Shown here: positions 44,282 through 52,132 of the stretch, in pieces
How the letters are laid out: every line of letters starts with the position of its first letter
How positions within the stretch are numbered: position 1 is the first letter of the stretch
Assembly (NCBI GenBank): GCA_003931895.1
Contig: RRZV01000088.1
Location: 1-59,308 of the forward strand
Source: Mesohalobacter salilacus
GTDB taxonomy: Bacteria; Bacteroidota; Bacteroidia; Flavobacteriales; Flavobacteriaceae
Reading direction: 5' to 3'
DNA length: 59,308 bases
Position numbers and translations under genes: made by a program
The notes under the pieces: generated by a model
Told to the model about the DNA's origin: nothing
Database searches by the model: none
What the model saw: only the letters and a program-made list of their open reading frames with translations

Positions 44282-44347
44282 AAAACTCTATGTTACAGGT
44301 AAAAACTGGGACAAATCATTTGAAGTGAAAGTCATTTCAAAATAATA
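44282..44347 (+). pseudogene. Displaced 3' end of a glutaminyl cyclase gene (right direct repeat)
   Basis: The stretch would encode KLYVTGKNWDKSFEVKVISK and a stop in a preserved frame, and is 61/66 identical to the end of the intact gene 760 bases upstream. The N-to-D change (WNK against WDK) and the L-to-S change alter the protein; the other three substitutions are silent. There is no gene body in front of it. It marks either the original end of the gene before parDE arrived or a copy brought in with it. Confidence 0.85.
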
Positions 44348-44371
44348 TTAAAACTCTATCGTTTTTAAACT

Positions 44372-45934
44372 ATGATAAAATTCTTAAAAACCTACTTGCC
44401 CCTTCTTTTTATACTATCTGCAGTATTGATGTCTTCTTGTCGAGAAGATTTTGATTTTGAACCGAGTTCAGGAAATCTTGAATTTTCTACTGACACTTTA
44501 TTTCTCGATACGGTTTTCACCAATATTGGTTCAAGTACTTTTCAGTTTAAAGTCTATAACCTGAGTGATGAAGATATCTCAATTCCAAGTGTAGGTTTAG
44601 CTGATGGCGAAAACTCAAAATACAGATTAAACGTTGATGGTTTGCCAGGCAAAACTTTTCAAGATATCGAAATTCTTGCTAACGATAGTATTTTCGTTTT
44701 CGTTGAAGTTACCGCAAGTATTGAAGAACTCGCTGCTCAAAACACCCAGTTTTTGCTAACGGATGAAGTTCAGTTTGACAGTGGTGATCGACTTCAAAAA
44801 GTAGATTTAGTCACCCTAATTCAAGACGCGGTGTTTCTTTTTCCTGAACGTTTTGAAGACGGCACCAACGAAACCATCTCTCTCGGAATGAATGAAGAAG
44901 GCGACGAAGTGTTGATTGACGGTTTTATTTTAGACAATTCTGAACTCACGTTTACAAATGAAAAACCTTATGTTATTTTTGGTTTTGCCGGTGTGCCAAG
45001 CGGTCAAACTTTAGAAATACAAGCAGGAGCAAGGGTTCATTTTCACGAAAACAGTGGCATTATAGTTGCCGAAAATGCGTCTTTACACGTTAATGGCCAA
45101 ATAAGCTCCGATCCTGAAATTTTAGAAAACGAAGTCATTTTTGAGGGCGATAGACTCGAACCCGAATTTTCTGAAGTGCCAGGTCAATGGGGCACCATTT
45201 GGCTAACCGCAGGAAGCACCAATCATCAATTTAATTATGCTACCATTAAAAATGCAACTGTTGGTATTTTAATGGATTCTAATGACGGTAGTAATAACCC
45301 AACTTTAACTTTAAAAAACACCCAGATTTACAACTCCTCTAATGTCGGCTTGTTAGCTCGAACAGGCTTTATAGAAGCTGAAAATTTTGTGGTTAATAAT
45401 TCAGGTCAAGCTTCTGTTAACCTGTCGCTTGGCGGTCGATACAGTTTTAAACACTCTACTATTGCTAACTATTGGCAAAATTCTTTTAGACAATTTCCAG
45501 CTTTATTGATAGAAAACCAATTGGAAACACAAGATAATTTGTTTGTTTCTGATTTAGTGGAAGCCACCTTTTCTAATTGTATTATTTATGGTAATGAAAG
45601 GGTAGAAGTGCTTTTCAATCGTTCGGAAGATGCAGCGTTTAATTTTAAATTTGAAAATAGTTTGTTGCGCATTGACCCGTTTAACACCCAACTTTTAGAA
45701 CAACCAGAATTTGATTTTAACAATACAGATTTATATGAAAATATTGTTTTAAATCAATCTCCAGAGTTTTTAGATACTCAACTCAACCTATTGAATATTA
45801 GCGAAGAATCTGCAGCTAATGGCATAGGTAATACACAAACTTCTACGGAAGTACCATTTGACATATTGGGCGTAAACCGTTCTCAAAATCCTGATGCTGG
45901 AGCTTATGAGAGTGTTGTTTTTGATGAAGAATAA
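44372..45934 (+). CDS. Lipoprotein with predicted right-handed beta-helix region
   Basis: A 520-residue lipoprotein (lipobox MSSC, then REDFDFEP). The first 150 residues resemble an immunoglobulin-like domain (LEFSTDTLFLDTVFTNIGSS). The central part (about 170-440) has repeating short strands with asparagine ladders (ITIKNATVGILMDSND, TLKNTQIYNSSNVGLLAR), typical of parallel beta-helix proteins that bind or cut polysaccharide. No lyase motif is obvious. It lies 25 bases after the right direct repeat, and may be the next chromosomal gene before parDE inserted. Confidence 0.75.
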   Translation: MIKFLKTYLPLLFILSAVLMSSCREDFDFEPSSGNLEFSTDTLFLDTVFTNIGSSTFQFKVYNLSDEDISIPSVGLADGENSKYRLNVDGLPGKTFQDIEILANDSIFVFVEVTASIEELAAQNTQFLLTDEVQFDSGDRLQKVDLVTLIQDAVFLFPERFEDGTNETISLGMNEEGDEVLIDGFILDNSELTFTNEKPYVIFGFAGVPSGQTLEIQAGARVHFHENSGIIVAENASLHVNGQISSDPEILENEVIFEGDRLEPEFSEVPGQWGTIWLTAGSTNHQFNYATIKNATVGILMDSNDGSNNPTLTLKNTQIYNSSNVGLLARTGFIEAENFVVNNSGQASVNLSLGGRYSFKHSTIANYWQNSFRQFPALLIENQLETQDNLFVSDLVEATFSNCIIYGNERVEVLFNRSEDAAFNFKFENSLLRIDPFNTQLLEQPEFDFNNTDLYENIVLNQSPEFLDTQLNLLNISEESAANGIGNTQTSTEVPFDILGVNRSQNPDAGAYESVVFDEE

Positions 45935-47656
45935 TTAATGCTGAACAATTAACTTTTGCTTGAATGAGCGCTTCTCGCTTTCTAATTCTAAAATATAAAT
46001 CCCATTAGCGAGGTTTTGAATATTTAAATTAATATCCGTTTGATTATAAGAATTTTGAAACAATAGTTTGCCTTGTAGGGAATAAATATGGAGTTTTTTA
46101 ATATGACTATTTGAACTTATATTAACTTCAGATACGGCTGGATTTGGAAAAACTTTGGGTTGACTCAACTGAAAATTATTCGTACTTAAAATTCCCGTCC
46201 CTTCTTCGATTGTATAAGATTTATTAACTTGAAGGTTTTGGTAAGATTCTACAAGTCCATTAGGCCATTTTATGGTTATGTTTTCAATATTTTGTGCATT
46301 TCCTAATCCAAAAAACTCGAAAGCAGAATTTTGAGCAATATAGCCTTCGCCACACATCACAAGCTCGTATTGAGTTGGTGAATTTTCAGGTGTAAGTTCT
46401 ATCACCGCACCAATAGCCATAGAATTAGAGATTGAGCCTTTCAATTTAATTTTAGTCCAGTTGTTAGTTGTTTGAGTCGTGTTTTGCCATAAAAATAAAT
46501 CGTTTGGTGAAAAGTTTAATACTACAACATCTGGTTTACCATCATTGTCGTAATCGCCTTTGGCGTTACTAAAACTAATGGCATCATCATTGGGCATAGC
46601 ATTAGCTAATTCTGTAAAGTTGTCTGGAGCAATTTGCTCATAAAATGCAGCTGAAGGCGTGCCTTGCGAACCATCGGCACTACCGCTAACATAGAGATCT
46701 AAATCAGCATCTAAGTCAGCATCTAAAAACACCGCACCCCAACCTACCGAATTAAATGTTGTATTTGTTAATGTTGCAACATCTGAAAAAGTTCCATCGC
46801 CATTATTGTTTAAAAAAACGTTACCAGCTGAGGTGTTTGTGATATAAACATCAAAATAACCGTCTTGATTATAATCGCTAATTGTAGTTGACATGGCATC
46901 CATAATAATATTAGATTGACTTACAGCACTGACATCTGTAAAAGTTCCGTCGCCATTATTTTTGTAAAGTAAGTTAGAGGTATTCATTTTGTCATTAGCA
47001 ATATATATATCTAGCCAACCATCATTATTATAATCAAAAAAAGCCGCACAAAACGACATGTGATTTAGCATTGATAATCCTGCTACATTAGTAACATCTG
47101 AAAAAGTTCCATCGCCATTATTTTTATAGAGAATATTGTGTTCTAACTGATTTAAACCATCGCGATGTAAAATCAATAAATCTAAATCTCCGTCTTTATC
47201 ATAATCCGCCCAGGATGCACCCCATGAACGTAAAAAACTTTCTGTTAAACCAGCAGTCTGACTGACTTCAGTAAAGTTATAATTTCCATCATTCTGGTAT
47301 AAGTGATTTGAAGACAAGTAGTTGGTAACATAAAAGTCAAGGTCGCCGTCGTTATCGTAATCTACCCAAATTACAGATTTATTTTCATAGGGAGCACTGA
47401 TACCATTGAAGTTTACTTCAGTAAACCCACTACTATTATTTTCAAAAAATCTTACGTTTTGAGGTGTATCTGTTGCCATAGTGATATCGTCAAGGCCATC
47501 TTGATTGAAATCATAAAACGATATACCTGCACCGAGTGTGCCAAAACCAAACTGTGTGTTGTTTAAGCCTGAGGTTTGAGCAATATCAGAAAATTGAATT
47601 TGTGAAAAACATAAAAAAGAAAAGCAAAATAGACAGCAAAAGTAGAAATATTTCAT
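45935..47656 (-). CDS. FG-GAP/VCBS repeat protein with ASPIC/UnbV and T9SS sorting domain
   Basis: A 573-residue secreted protein. After a signal peptide (FCFSFLCFSQI), seven or so repeats with Ca2+-binding type motifs such as DYDNDGDLDFYV and DYNQDGYFDVYI form an FG-GAP/VCBS beta-propeller (about 25-380). An ASPIC/UnbV domain (about 380-475, ENITIKWPNGLVESY) follows, and then a Por-type C-terminal sorting domain (about 495-573, VFPNPAVSEVNI, ANGIYILEL). It should leave the cell through the type IX system. The whole resembles the CRTAC1-like family. It converges with the beta-helix lipoprotein gene with no space between. Confidence 0.88.
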   Translation of the reverse strand: MKYFYFCCLFCFSFLCFSQIQFSDIAQTSGLNNTQFGFGTLGAGISFYDFNQDGLDDITMATDTPQNVRFFENNSSGFTEVNFNGISAPYENKSVIWVDYDNDGDLDFYVTNYLSSNHLYQNDGNYNFTEVSQTAGLTESFLRSWGASWADYDKDGDLDLLILHRDGLNQLEHNILYKNNGDGTFSDVTNVAGLSMLNHMSFCAAFFDYNNDGWLDIYIANDKMNTSNLLYKNNGDGTFTDVSAVSQSNIIMDAMSTTISDYNQDGYFDVYITNTSAGNVFLNNNGDGTFSDVATLTNTTFNSVGWGAVFLDADLDADLDLYVSGSADGSQGTPSAAFYEQIAPDNFTELANAMPNDDAISFSNAKGDYDNDGKPDVVVLNFSPNDLFLWQNTTQTTNNWTKIKLKGSISNSMAIGAVIELTPENSPTQYELVMCGEGYIAQNSAFEFFGLGNAQNIENITIKWPNGLVESYQNLQVNKSYTIEEGTGILSTNNFQLSQPKVFPNPAVSEVNISSNSHIKKLHIYSLQGKLLFQNSYNQTDINLNIQNLANGIYILELESEKRSFKQKLIVQH

Positions 47657-47678
47657 TTATTTAATAAATTGGTTAGTT

Positions 47679-47686
47679 CAAATATA
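47679..47686 (-). promoter_or_regulatory. -7 box (TATATTTG) of the T9SS cargo gene
   Basis: TATATTTG on the minus strand matches TAnnTTTG, 22 bases before the start codon. It lies directly after the terminator of the upstream gene. Confidence 0.5.
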
Positions 47687-47714
47687 AAAAAAACCGTCCT
47701 TTTTAGAGACGGTT
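47687..47714 (-). terminator. Rho-independent terminator of the DUF2059 gene
   Basis: On the minus strand AACCGTC and GACGGTT arms with a nine-base loop are followed by a long T-run. It lies about 30 bases after the DUF2059 stop, closing the glyA-DUF2059 unit. Confidence 0.85.
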
Positions 47715-47745
47715 ATCGAAAAATAAACTTCTCGTAATCCTAAAT

Positions 47746-48156
47746 TTACTTCGAATATTTTTGAATCAATGGCATTATCTTCATATTAAGCTCTTGAGCC
47801 ATTCCCATTGATTCCTTAGTCATTTTTTCTTGTACTTTCAGAGATTTTTTACCCAGTTCAGAATTGTAAAAGTTTAATAGTTCTTTTACCTCTTCATGTG
47901 TATAATATTCTGTACTCTTTTTGGCTAATTTCATATAAAAATCATCCATAATAGGTTGAAGTTCTTTTTTAAAAGCCTCTACATTATCTTCAGGAATCAT
48001 AGTGTAAACTTGGCTCATACTAGCTTCAATTGAACCTGACAAAGACATTTTTGTAAGCTTAAACGCATCTTGAACAAAAGCTTCGTCTTGAGCTCGAACA
48101 GTAATAAATGAACCTAAGAAAAAGACTATGGTTAATAAAATGGTTTTTTTCATCAT
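47746..48156 (-). CDS. DUF2059 domain protein, exported
   Basis: A 136-residue protein with a signal peptide (TILLTIVFFLGSFITVRAQ) and a helical DUF2059 domain (residues 45-130; FYMKLAKKSTEYYTHEEVKELLNFYNSELGKK is split here by the motif Y-T-x-E-E-V). I chose the ATG at 48154-48156 (or the one directly after it), since the upstream open part overlaps glyA and is not a signal. It lies 25 bases after glyA. Function unknown. Confidence 0.85.
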   Translation of the reverse strand: MMKKTILLTIVFFLGSFITVRAQDEAFVQDAFKLTKMSLSGSIEASMSQVYTMIPEDNVEAFKKELQPIMDDFYMKLAKKSTEYYTHEEVKELLNFYNSELGKKSLKVQEKMTKESMGMAQELNMKIMPLIQKYSK

Positions 48157-48181
48157 AAAATATTTAAAAGTTATTATTAAG

Positions 48182-49468
48182 TTATGCAATTTGAGTTTCT
48201 GCAAATAAAGGTTTGGTTTTAACCTTTGCTTCAAGATTTTGTTTTAAACTTTCTAAAGCATTGTCGTCATCATGATTGGTGATGACTTCGTCTATCAAAT
48301 CAACCACCCAATTCATATCAGATTCAACAAACCCCCTGGTTGTGATAGCAGGTGTGCCGACTCGAATACCTGAAGTAACAAAAGGAGATTCCGTATCAAA
48401 AGGTACCATGTTTTTATTGACAGTGATACCAGCTTTGCCAAGCGCTTCCTCTGCGGCTTTACCTGTAATGCTTTTGTTCCTTAAATCGATTAGCATCATA
48501 TGGTTGTCAGTGCCATTAGAAATTAAATTATAATCTTTCTCAACAAAGACTTTAGCCATGGCTTCCGCATTTTTTTTGACTTGAATCATATAGTGCAAAA
48601 ATTCATCGGTCAAAGCTTCGCCAAAAGCTACAGCTTTAGCAGCAATAATATGTTCTAATGGACCGCCTTGGTTACCTGGAAAAACACCAGAATTCATTAA
48701 AGACGACATTTTTTTAAGTTTTCCGCTCTTAAACTTTTCACCAAATGGATTGTCAATATCCTCACCAATTAAAATAATACCGCCTCGTGGTCCTCGAAGC
48801 GTCTTATGTGTAGTAGAAGTTACAACATGACAATGAGGTATAGGGTCTTGCAATAATCCTTTGGCAATCAAACCTGCTGGATGGGCAATGTCTGCTAACA
48901 AAACGGCACCAACTTTATCTGCTATTTGCCTAAATGCTTTGTAATCTATTTCTCTAGAATAAGCTGAAGCCCCAGCTATAATCATTTTTGGTTTTTCTTT
49001 AAGCGCAACAGATTCAACTTGATTATAATCAATTATGCCGGTTTCTTTATCAACACCATAAAAAACAGGACTGTAAAGTTTACCAGAAAAATTAACAGGT
49101 GAGCCATGCGTTAAGTGACCACCGTGAGCTAAGTCAAAACCTAGAATTTTGTCACCTGGTTTTAAGCACATCGAAAAAACAGCCGTATTAGCTTGTGAAC
49201 CTGAATGCGGCTGAACATTAGCATAACTTGCACCAAACAAAGTTTTAGCTCTGTCTATGGCAATTTGTTCTACTTGATCAACAATTTCACATCCACCATA
49301 ATAGCGTTTACCTGGATAACCTTCTGCGTATTTATTTGTTAAAACAGAACCCGCAGCCTTGAGTACGTTTGGGCTTGCAAAATTTTCACTGGCAATAAGT
49401 TCTAATCCATTTCTTTGTCGTTCTTCTTCGGCTGAAATAAGCTCAAAAATTTCTTTATCTTGTGTCAT
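48182..49468 (-). CDS. glyA: Serine hydroxymethyltransferase
   Basis: A 428-residue PLP enzyme making glycine and methylene-tetrahydrofolate from serine. The lysine that carries PLP is K222 in [13 protein letters not shown]; the start ([18 protein letters not shown]) and the motif [15 protein letters not shown] are typical. Length fits the bacterial family (about 420). Together with folP at 35336-36166 it belongs to one-carbon metabolism. It is divergent from fahA, with 111 bases between. Confidence 0.97.
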   Translation of the reverse strand: MTQDKEIFELISAEEERQRNGLELIASENFASPNVLKAAGSVLTNKYAEGYPGKRYYGGCEIVDQVEQIAIDRAKTLFGASYANVQPHSGSQANTAVFSMCLKPGDKILGFDLAHGGHLTHGSPVNFSGKLYSPVFYGVDKETGIIDYNQVESVALKEKPKMIIAGASAYSREIDYKAFRQIADKVGAVLLADIAHPAGLIAKGLLQDPIPHCHVVTSTTHKTLRGPRGGIILIGEDIDNPFGEKFKSGKLKKMSSLMNSGVFPGNQGGPLEHIIAAKAVAFGEALTDEFLHYMIQVKKNAEAMAKVFVEKDYNLISNGTDNHMMLIDLRNKSITGKAAEEALGKAGITVNKNMVPFDTESPFVTSGIRVGTPAITTRGFVESDMNWVVDLIDEVITNHDDDNALESLKQNLEAKVKTKPLFAETQIA

Positions 49469-49492
49469 TATAATTAATCGTTAAATCTGCTT

Positions 49493-49500
49493 CAAAAATA
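49493..49500 (-). promoter_or_regulatory. Candidate -7 box (TATTTTTG) of glyA
   Basis: On the minus strand, TATTTTTG fits the TAnnTTTG pattern 24 bases before the glyA ATG. AT-rich surroundings make a chance match possible. Confidence 0.35.
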
Positions 49501-49532
49501 ATAAAAGCATTCGGTTAATTAACATAAAATAA

Positions 49533-49540
49533 TATATTTG
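49533..49540 (+). promoter_or_regulatory. -7 box (TATATTTG) of the fahA operon
   Basis: TATATTTG matches TAnnTTTG, 39 bases before the ATG at 49580. No clear -33 TTG. Confidence 0.45.
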
Positions 49541-49579
49541 AATGATGTTTAATTTTTGTTTATACTAAAAAAACTTTAT

Positions 49580-50866
49580 ATGAGCTTATTAGCTAACGAT
49601 CCTAAAAGAAAAACTTGGTTAGATATTCCTGACAATACAGATTTTCCTATTCAAAATATTCCATTTGGGGTTTTCTTGACCCGTGATGATATTATCACCA
49701 TCGGAACTCGAATTGGGGATTATGCCATCGACTTAGGCGCTTTACACCAATTGGGTTATTTTGAAGGAATCCCTTTAACTGATGATATTTTTCTTCAAGA
49801 TACTTTAAATGATTTTATCGCCGATGGCAGAAAAACATGGCGAAGCGTGAGAAATAGAATAGCTGAAATATTTGATGCCAACAACGATAAATTAAAAAAC
49901 AATAAAGACCATTGCAAAACGGTACTGTTTAAACTCGATGAGATAGAAATGCAGATGCCTGTTCAAGTCGGAGATTATACAGATTTTTACTCCAGTAAAG
50001 AACACGCGACAAATGTGGGTAAAATGTTTAGAGACCCTGAGAATGCTTTGTTGCCCAACTGGCTTCATATTCCGGTAGGCTATCACGGCAGAAGCTCTTC
50101 GATTATACCTAGTGGTATTCCTGTACATCGTCCACAAGGGCAGAAATTACCAAAAGGTGCAGACGAACCCATTTTTGGGCCTTCGCGCTTGGTTGATTTT
50201 GAATTGGAAATGGCTTTTATAACCACTGCGGCAAACCATTTAGGGCAAGCTATTCCTATAGATGAAGCTGAAAACAATATATTTGGTATGGTAATTTTTA
50301 ACGATTGGAGTGCACGTGATATTCAAAAATGGGAATATGTGCCATTAGGGCCGTTTTTAGCAAAAAGTTTTGCGTCTTCAATATCGCCTTGGATTGTGAC
50401 GCTTGATGCCTTAGAACCTTTTAGAACAGAAAGTCCAAAACCAATTAAACCACTTTTACCATACTTAAAATCAAAAGACAACAAAAAAAGCTTTGACATA
50501 AATTTAGAAGTTGGTATAACACCAAAAAACAGCACCGAAACTGTCGTGTCACATACCAATTTTAAATATATGTATTGGAATATGAGTCAGCAGTTATCGC
50601 ATCATACTGTAAACGGATGTCCTGTGAATAGTGGTGATATGATGGCCAGCGGAACTATTTCAGGACCAACTCCTGATTCTTACGGCTCAATGTTAGAATT
50701 ATCTTGGAGAGGTGAAAAACCTTTAAAATTAAATGACGGTACAGAGCGAAAATTTATAGAAGACCACGATACAGTGACAATGAGAGGTTTCTGTCAAAAT
50801 CATGAAGTTCGAATCGGCTTTGGTGAGGTTAGCACCAAATTGCTTCCTGTTTTTAAAGATAAATAA
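49580..50866 (+). CDS. fahA: Fumarylacetoacetase
   Basis: A 428-residue hydrolase that splits fumarylacetoacetate into fumarate and acetoacetate, the last step of tyrosine breakdown. The N-terminal domain (about 1-120, with IPFGVFLTRDD) precedes the catalytic FAH domain, where the metal site is in DYTDFYSSKEHATNVG and ELEMAFI, and the segment NDWSARDIQKWEYVPLGPF is diagnostic. The start at 49580 (MSLLANDPKRKTW) is the family start; the open frame begins eight codons earlier. It is followed after three bases by the ACP gene, an unusual partner. Confidence 0.96.
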   Translation: MSLLANDPKRKTWLDIPDNTDFPIQNIPFGVFLTRDDIITIGTRIGDYAIDLGALHQLGYFEGIPLTDDIFLQDTLNDFIADGRKTWRSVRNRIAEIFDANNDKLKNNKDHCKTVLFKLDEIEMQMPVQVGDYTDFYSSKEHATNVGKMFRDPENALLPNWLHIPVGYHGRSSSIIPSGIPVHRPQGQKLPKGADEPIFGPSRLVDFELEMAFITTAANHLGQAIPIDEAENNIFGMVIFNDWSARDIQKWEYVPLGPFLAKSFASSISPWIVTLDALEPFRTESPKPIKPLLPYLKSKDNKKSFDINLEVGITPKNSTETVVSHTNFKYMYWNMSQQLSHHTVNGCPVNSGDMMASGTISGPTPDSYGSMLELSWRGEKPLKLNDGTERKFIEDHDTVTMRGFCQNHEVRIGFGEVSTKLLPVFKDK

Positions 50867-50869
50867 GCT

Positions 50870-51124
50870 ATGAGCTATTCTGAACAAGAAATCAGTGAAA
50901 AACTTAAAAGTATTGTCGAACCCTATGTTAATCGAAAAGAAGGTTTAAAAGATTTGAATACTAATACAGAGTTTATAAAAGATTTAGAAATTAATTCGGC
51001 TAATCTTGTTGATGTCATTTTAGATGTTGAAGACGAATTTGATATCAGAATTGAAAATGATGAAATGGAGAAAATGTTATCAGTTGGCGCTTCATTAGAA
51101 ATTATTCAATCTAAAATCTCATAG
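50870..51124 (+). CDS. Orphan acyl carrier protein
   Basis: An 84-residue acyl/peptidyl carrier protein: four-helix-type sequence with LKSIVEPYVN, then the attachment segment KDLEINSANLVDVILDVED, where S43 should carry phosphopantetheine. The usual D-S-L is replaced by N-S-A, so it differs from housekeeping AcpP. It ends with EIIQSKIS and a TAG, directly followed in the same frame by the phosphopantetheinyl transferase ORF. It starts three bases after fahA. The absence of any ketosynthase nearby makes its pathway unclear. Confidence 0.9.
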   Translation: MSYSEQEISEKLKSIVEPYVNRKEGLKDLNTNTEFIKDLEINSANLVDVILDVEDEFDIRIENDEMEKMLSVGASLEIIQSKIS

Positions 51125-51139
51125 ATTATTCAACAGGCA

Positions 51140-51676
51140 ATCATAGGGAATGATATAGTTGATTGGCAGACTGCTCAAAATCAAAAACATAAATTGAGAT
51201 GGCGTTCTCTACAAAAACTCTTTAGTGGTTTTGAGATTGATTATATAGAAACTGAACCTAATTCAATATTAGCGTTCTGGCATCTTTGGTCTGCTAAAGA
51301 AACTGCCTATAAAGCTTGGCAAAGACAGTTTCAATCAAATCCTGTTTTCAACCCCAGAGCATTTAAGTGTATTAATATAGATGCTGAAAATATTCAAGTT
51401 GAGATAGCTGATAACATTTATAATATCAAAAGTATAATGTCAAAACATTATATTTATTCTCATATTAATTCAAGTTGCCTTGAGTCCAAAATATTTCTTT
51501 CTCAGGAGGATTATTGCGATTTCACAAGTGAAATAGAAAAATTAGGTTGGTTAATAGTTAAGGATAAAAACAATATACCTAGTTTGAGTCACGAAAAGTA
51601 CAATTCATCACCGATAAGTATATCTCACGATAGTCAATTTGTAGCCTTAGTGTTTATCAAAAACCTGTTTGGTTAG
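51140..51676 (+). CDS. 4'-phosphopantetheinyl transferase superfamily protein with no standard start codon
   Basis: An enzyme predicted to load phosphopantetheine onto the carrier protein before it. The Mg-binding motif G-N-D-I-V-D-W (51146-51166) and the WSAKETAYKAW motif (near residue 53 of the interval) are both intact. The frame is open from the ACP TAG stop (51122-51124) on, and codons from there to the first motif are ATT ATT CAA CAG GCA ATC ATA, with no ATG, GTG or TTG. The first TTG (51194) would cut off the metal motif. I put the start at the ATC where homologs would be expected to begin; ATT at 51125 or 51128 is equally open. Length 178 residues. Confidence 0.75.
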   Translation: MIGNDIVDWQTAQNQKHKLRWRSLQKLFSGFEIDYIETEPNSILAFWHLWSAKETAYKAWQRQFQSNPVFNPRAFKCINIDAENIQVEIADNIYNIKSIMSKHYIYSHINSSCLESKIFLSQEDYCDFTSEIEKLGWLIVKDKNNIPSLSHEKYNSSPISISHDSQFVALVFIKNLFG

Positions 51677-51684
51677 CTCTTAGT

Positions 51685-51831
51685 TTATTCTTTAAGAATT
51701 TTGACCAGCCATAAAATTAAATACAGTAAAATACCAAAACCTAATAATGCAAAAATGATAAAAGCCACACGGACATGTCCTACGTCATAGCCCATTTTGA
51801 TGGCAACCCATTCTGAAACACCTAAAACCAT
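51685..51831 (-). CDS. Short PspC-domain membrane protein (48 aa)
   Basis: A 48-residue protein: VLGVSEWVAIKMGYDVGHVR, the amphipathic lead of the PspC family, and one hydrophobic helix (VAFIIFALLGFGILLYLILWLV), ending KILKE. It matches the pattern G-x-x-x-G-L-A-x-Y-x-G-x-D-x-x-x-V-R of PspC in most positions. It lies 28 bases after the DUF3817 gene on the same strand and ends eight bases from the transferase stop on the other. PspC-like proteins sense or protect the inner membrane; the short form may be an accessory. Confidence 0.75.
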   Translation of the reverse strand: MVLGVSEWVAIKMGYDVGHVRVAFIIFALLGFGILLYLILWLVKILKE

Positions 51832-51859
51832 AAATTTATTTTTAAAATTTAAATAAAAA

Positions 51860-52132
51860 TTACTTTAAATATTTCCGTTCGATATAAAACGTGCCAAACG
51901 GTATAATTGAAGCTAAAACTGTAATAAACAAGGTTTTTATAGACCATTTTAAAGCCATATATACCCAAATAGCCCAAGCCACATAGGCTATGAATAATAT
52001 GCCGTGAATCATTCCTACAACTTCTACCCAAGTAGGATTATTCCAAATATATTTAAGTGGCATAGCCACAAGAAGAAGAACTAACAGCGAAATACCTTCG
52101 CCTCGAGCAACCCATTTAAAACTTTTTATCAT
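51860..52132 (-). CDS. DUF3817 family membrane protein
   Basis: A 90-residue protein with three predicted helices (about 13-28, 38-58 and 66-84) and the DUF3817 signature FKWVARGEGISLLVLLL and GMIHGILFIAYV. Function unknown. Its ATG overlaps the carboxyltransferase stop by one base (TAATG), so it is translated with the carboxylase operon. In other genomes this family is often found alone. Confidence 0.85.
   Translation of the reverse strand: MIKSFKWVARGEGISLLVLLLVAMPLKYIWNNPTWVEVVGMIHGILFIAYVAWAIWVYMALKWSIKTLFITVLASIIPFGTFYIERKYLK

Noticed and set aside
51122-51124. TAG reassigned to an amino acid in this organism
   Set aside because: Many intact genes here end at TAG (for example tatA, the SDR at 8760 and the FAD oxidoreductase), and their frames do not go on into coding sequence. 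At most, local read-through is possible.
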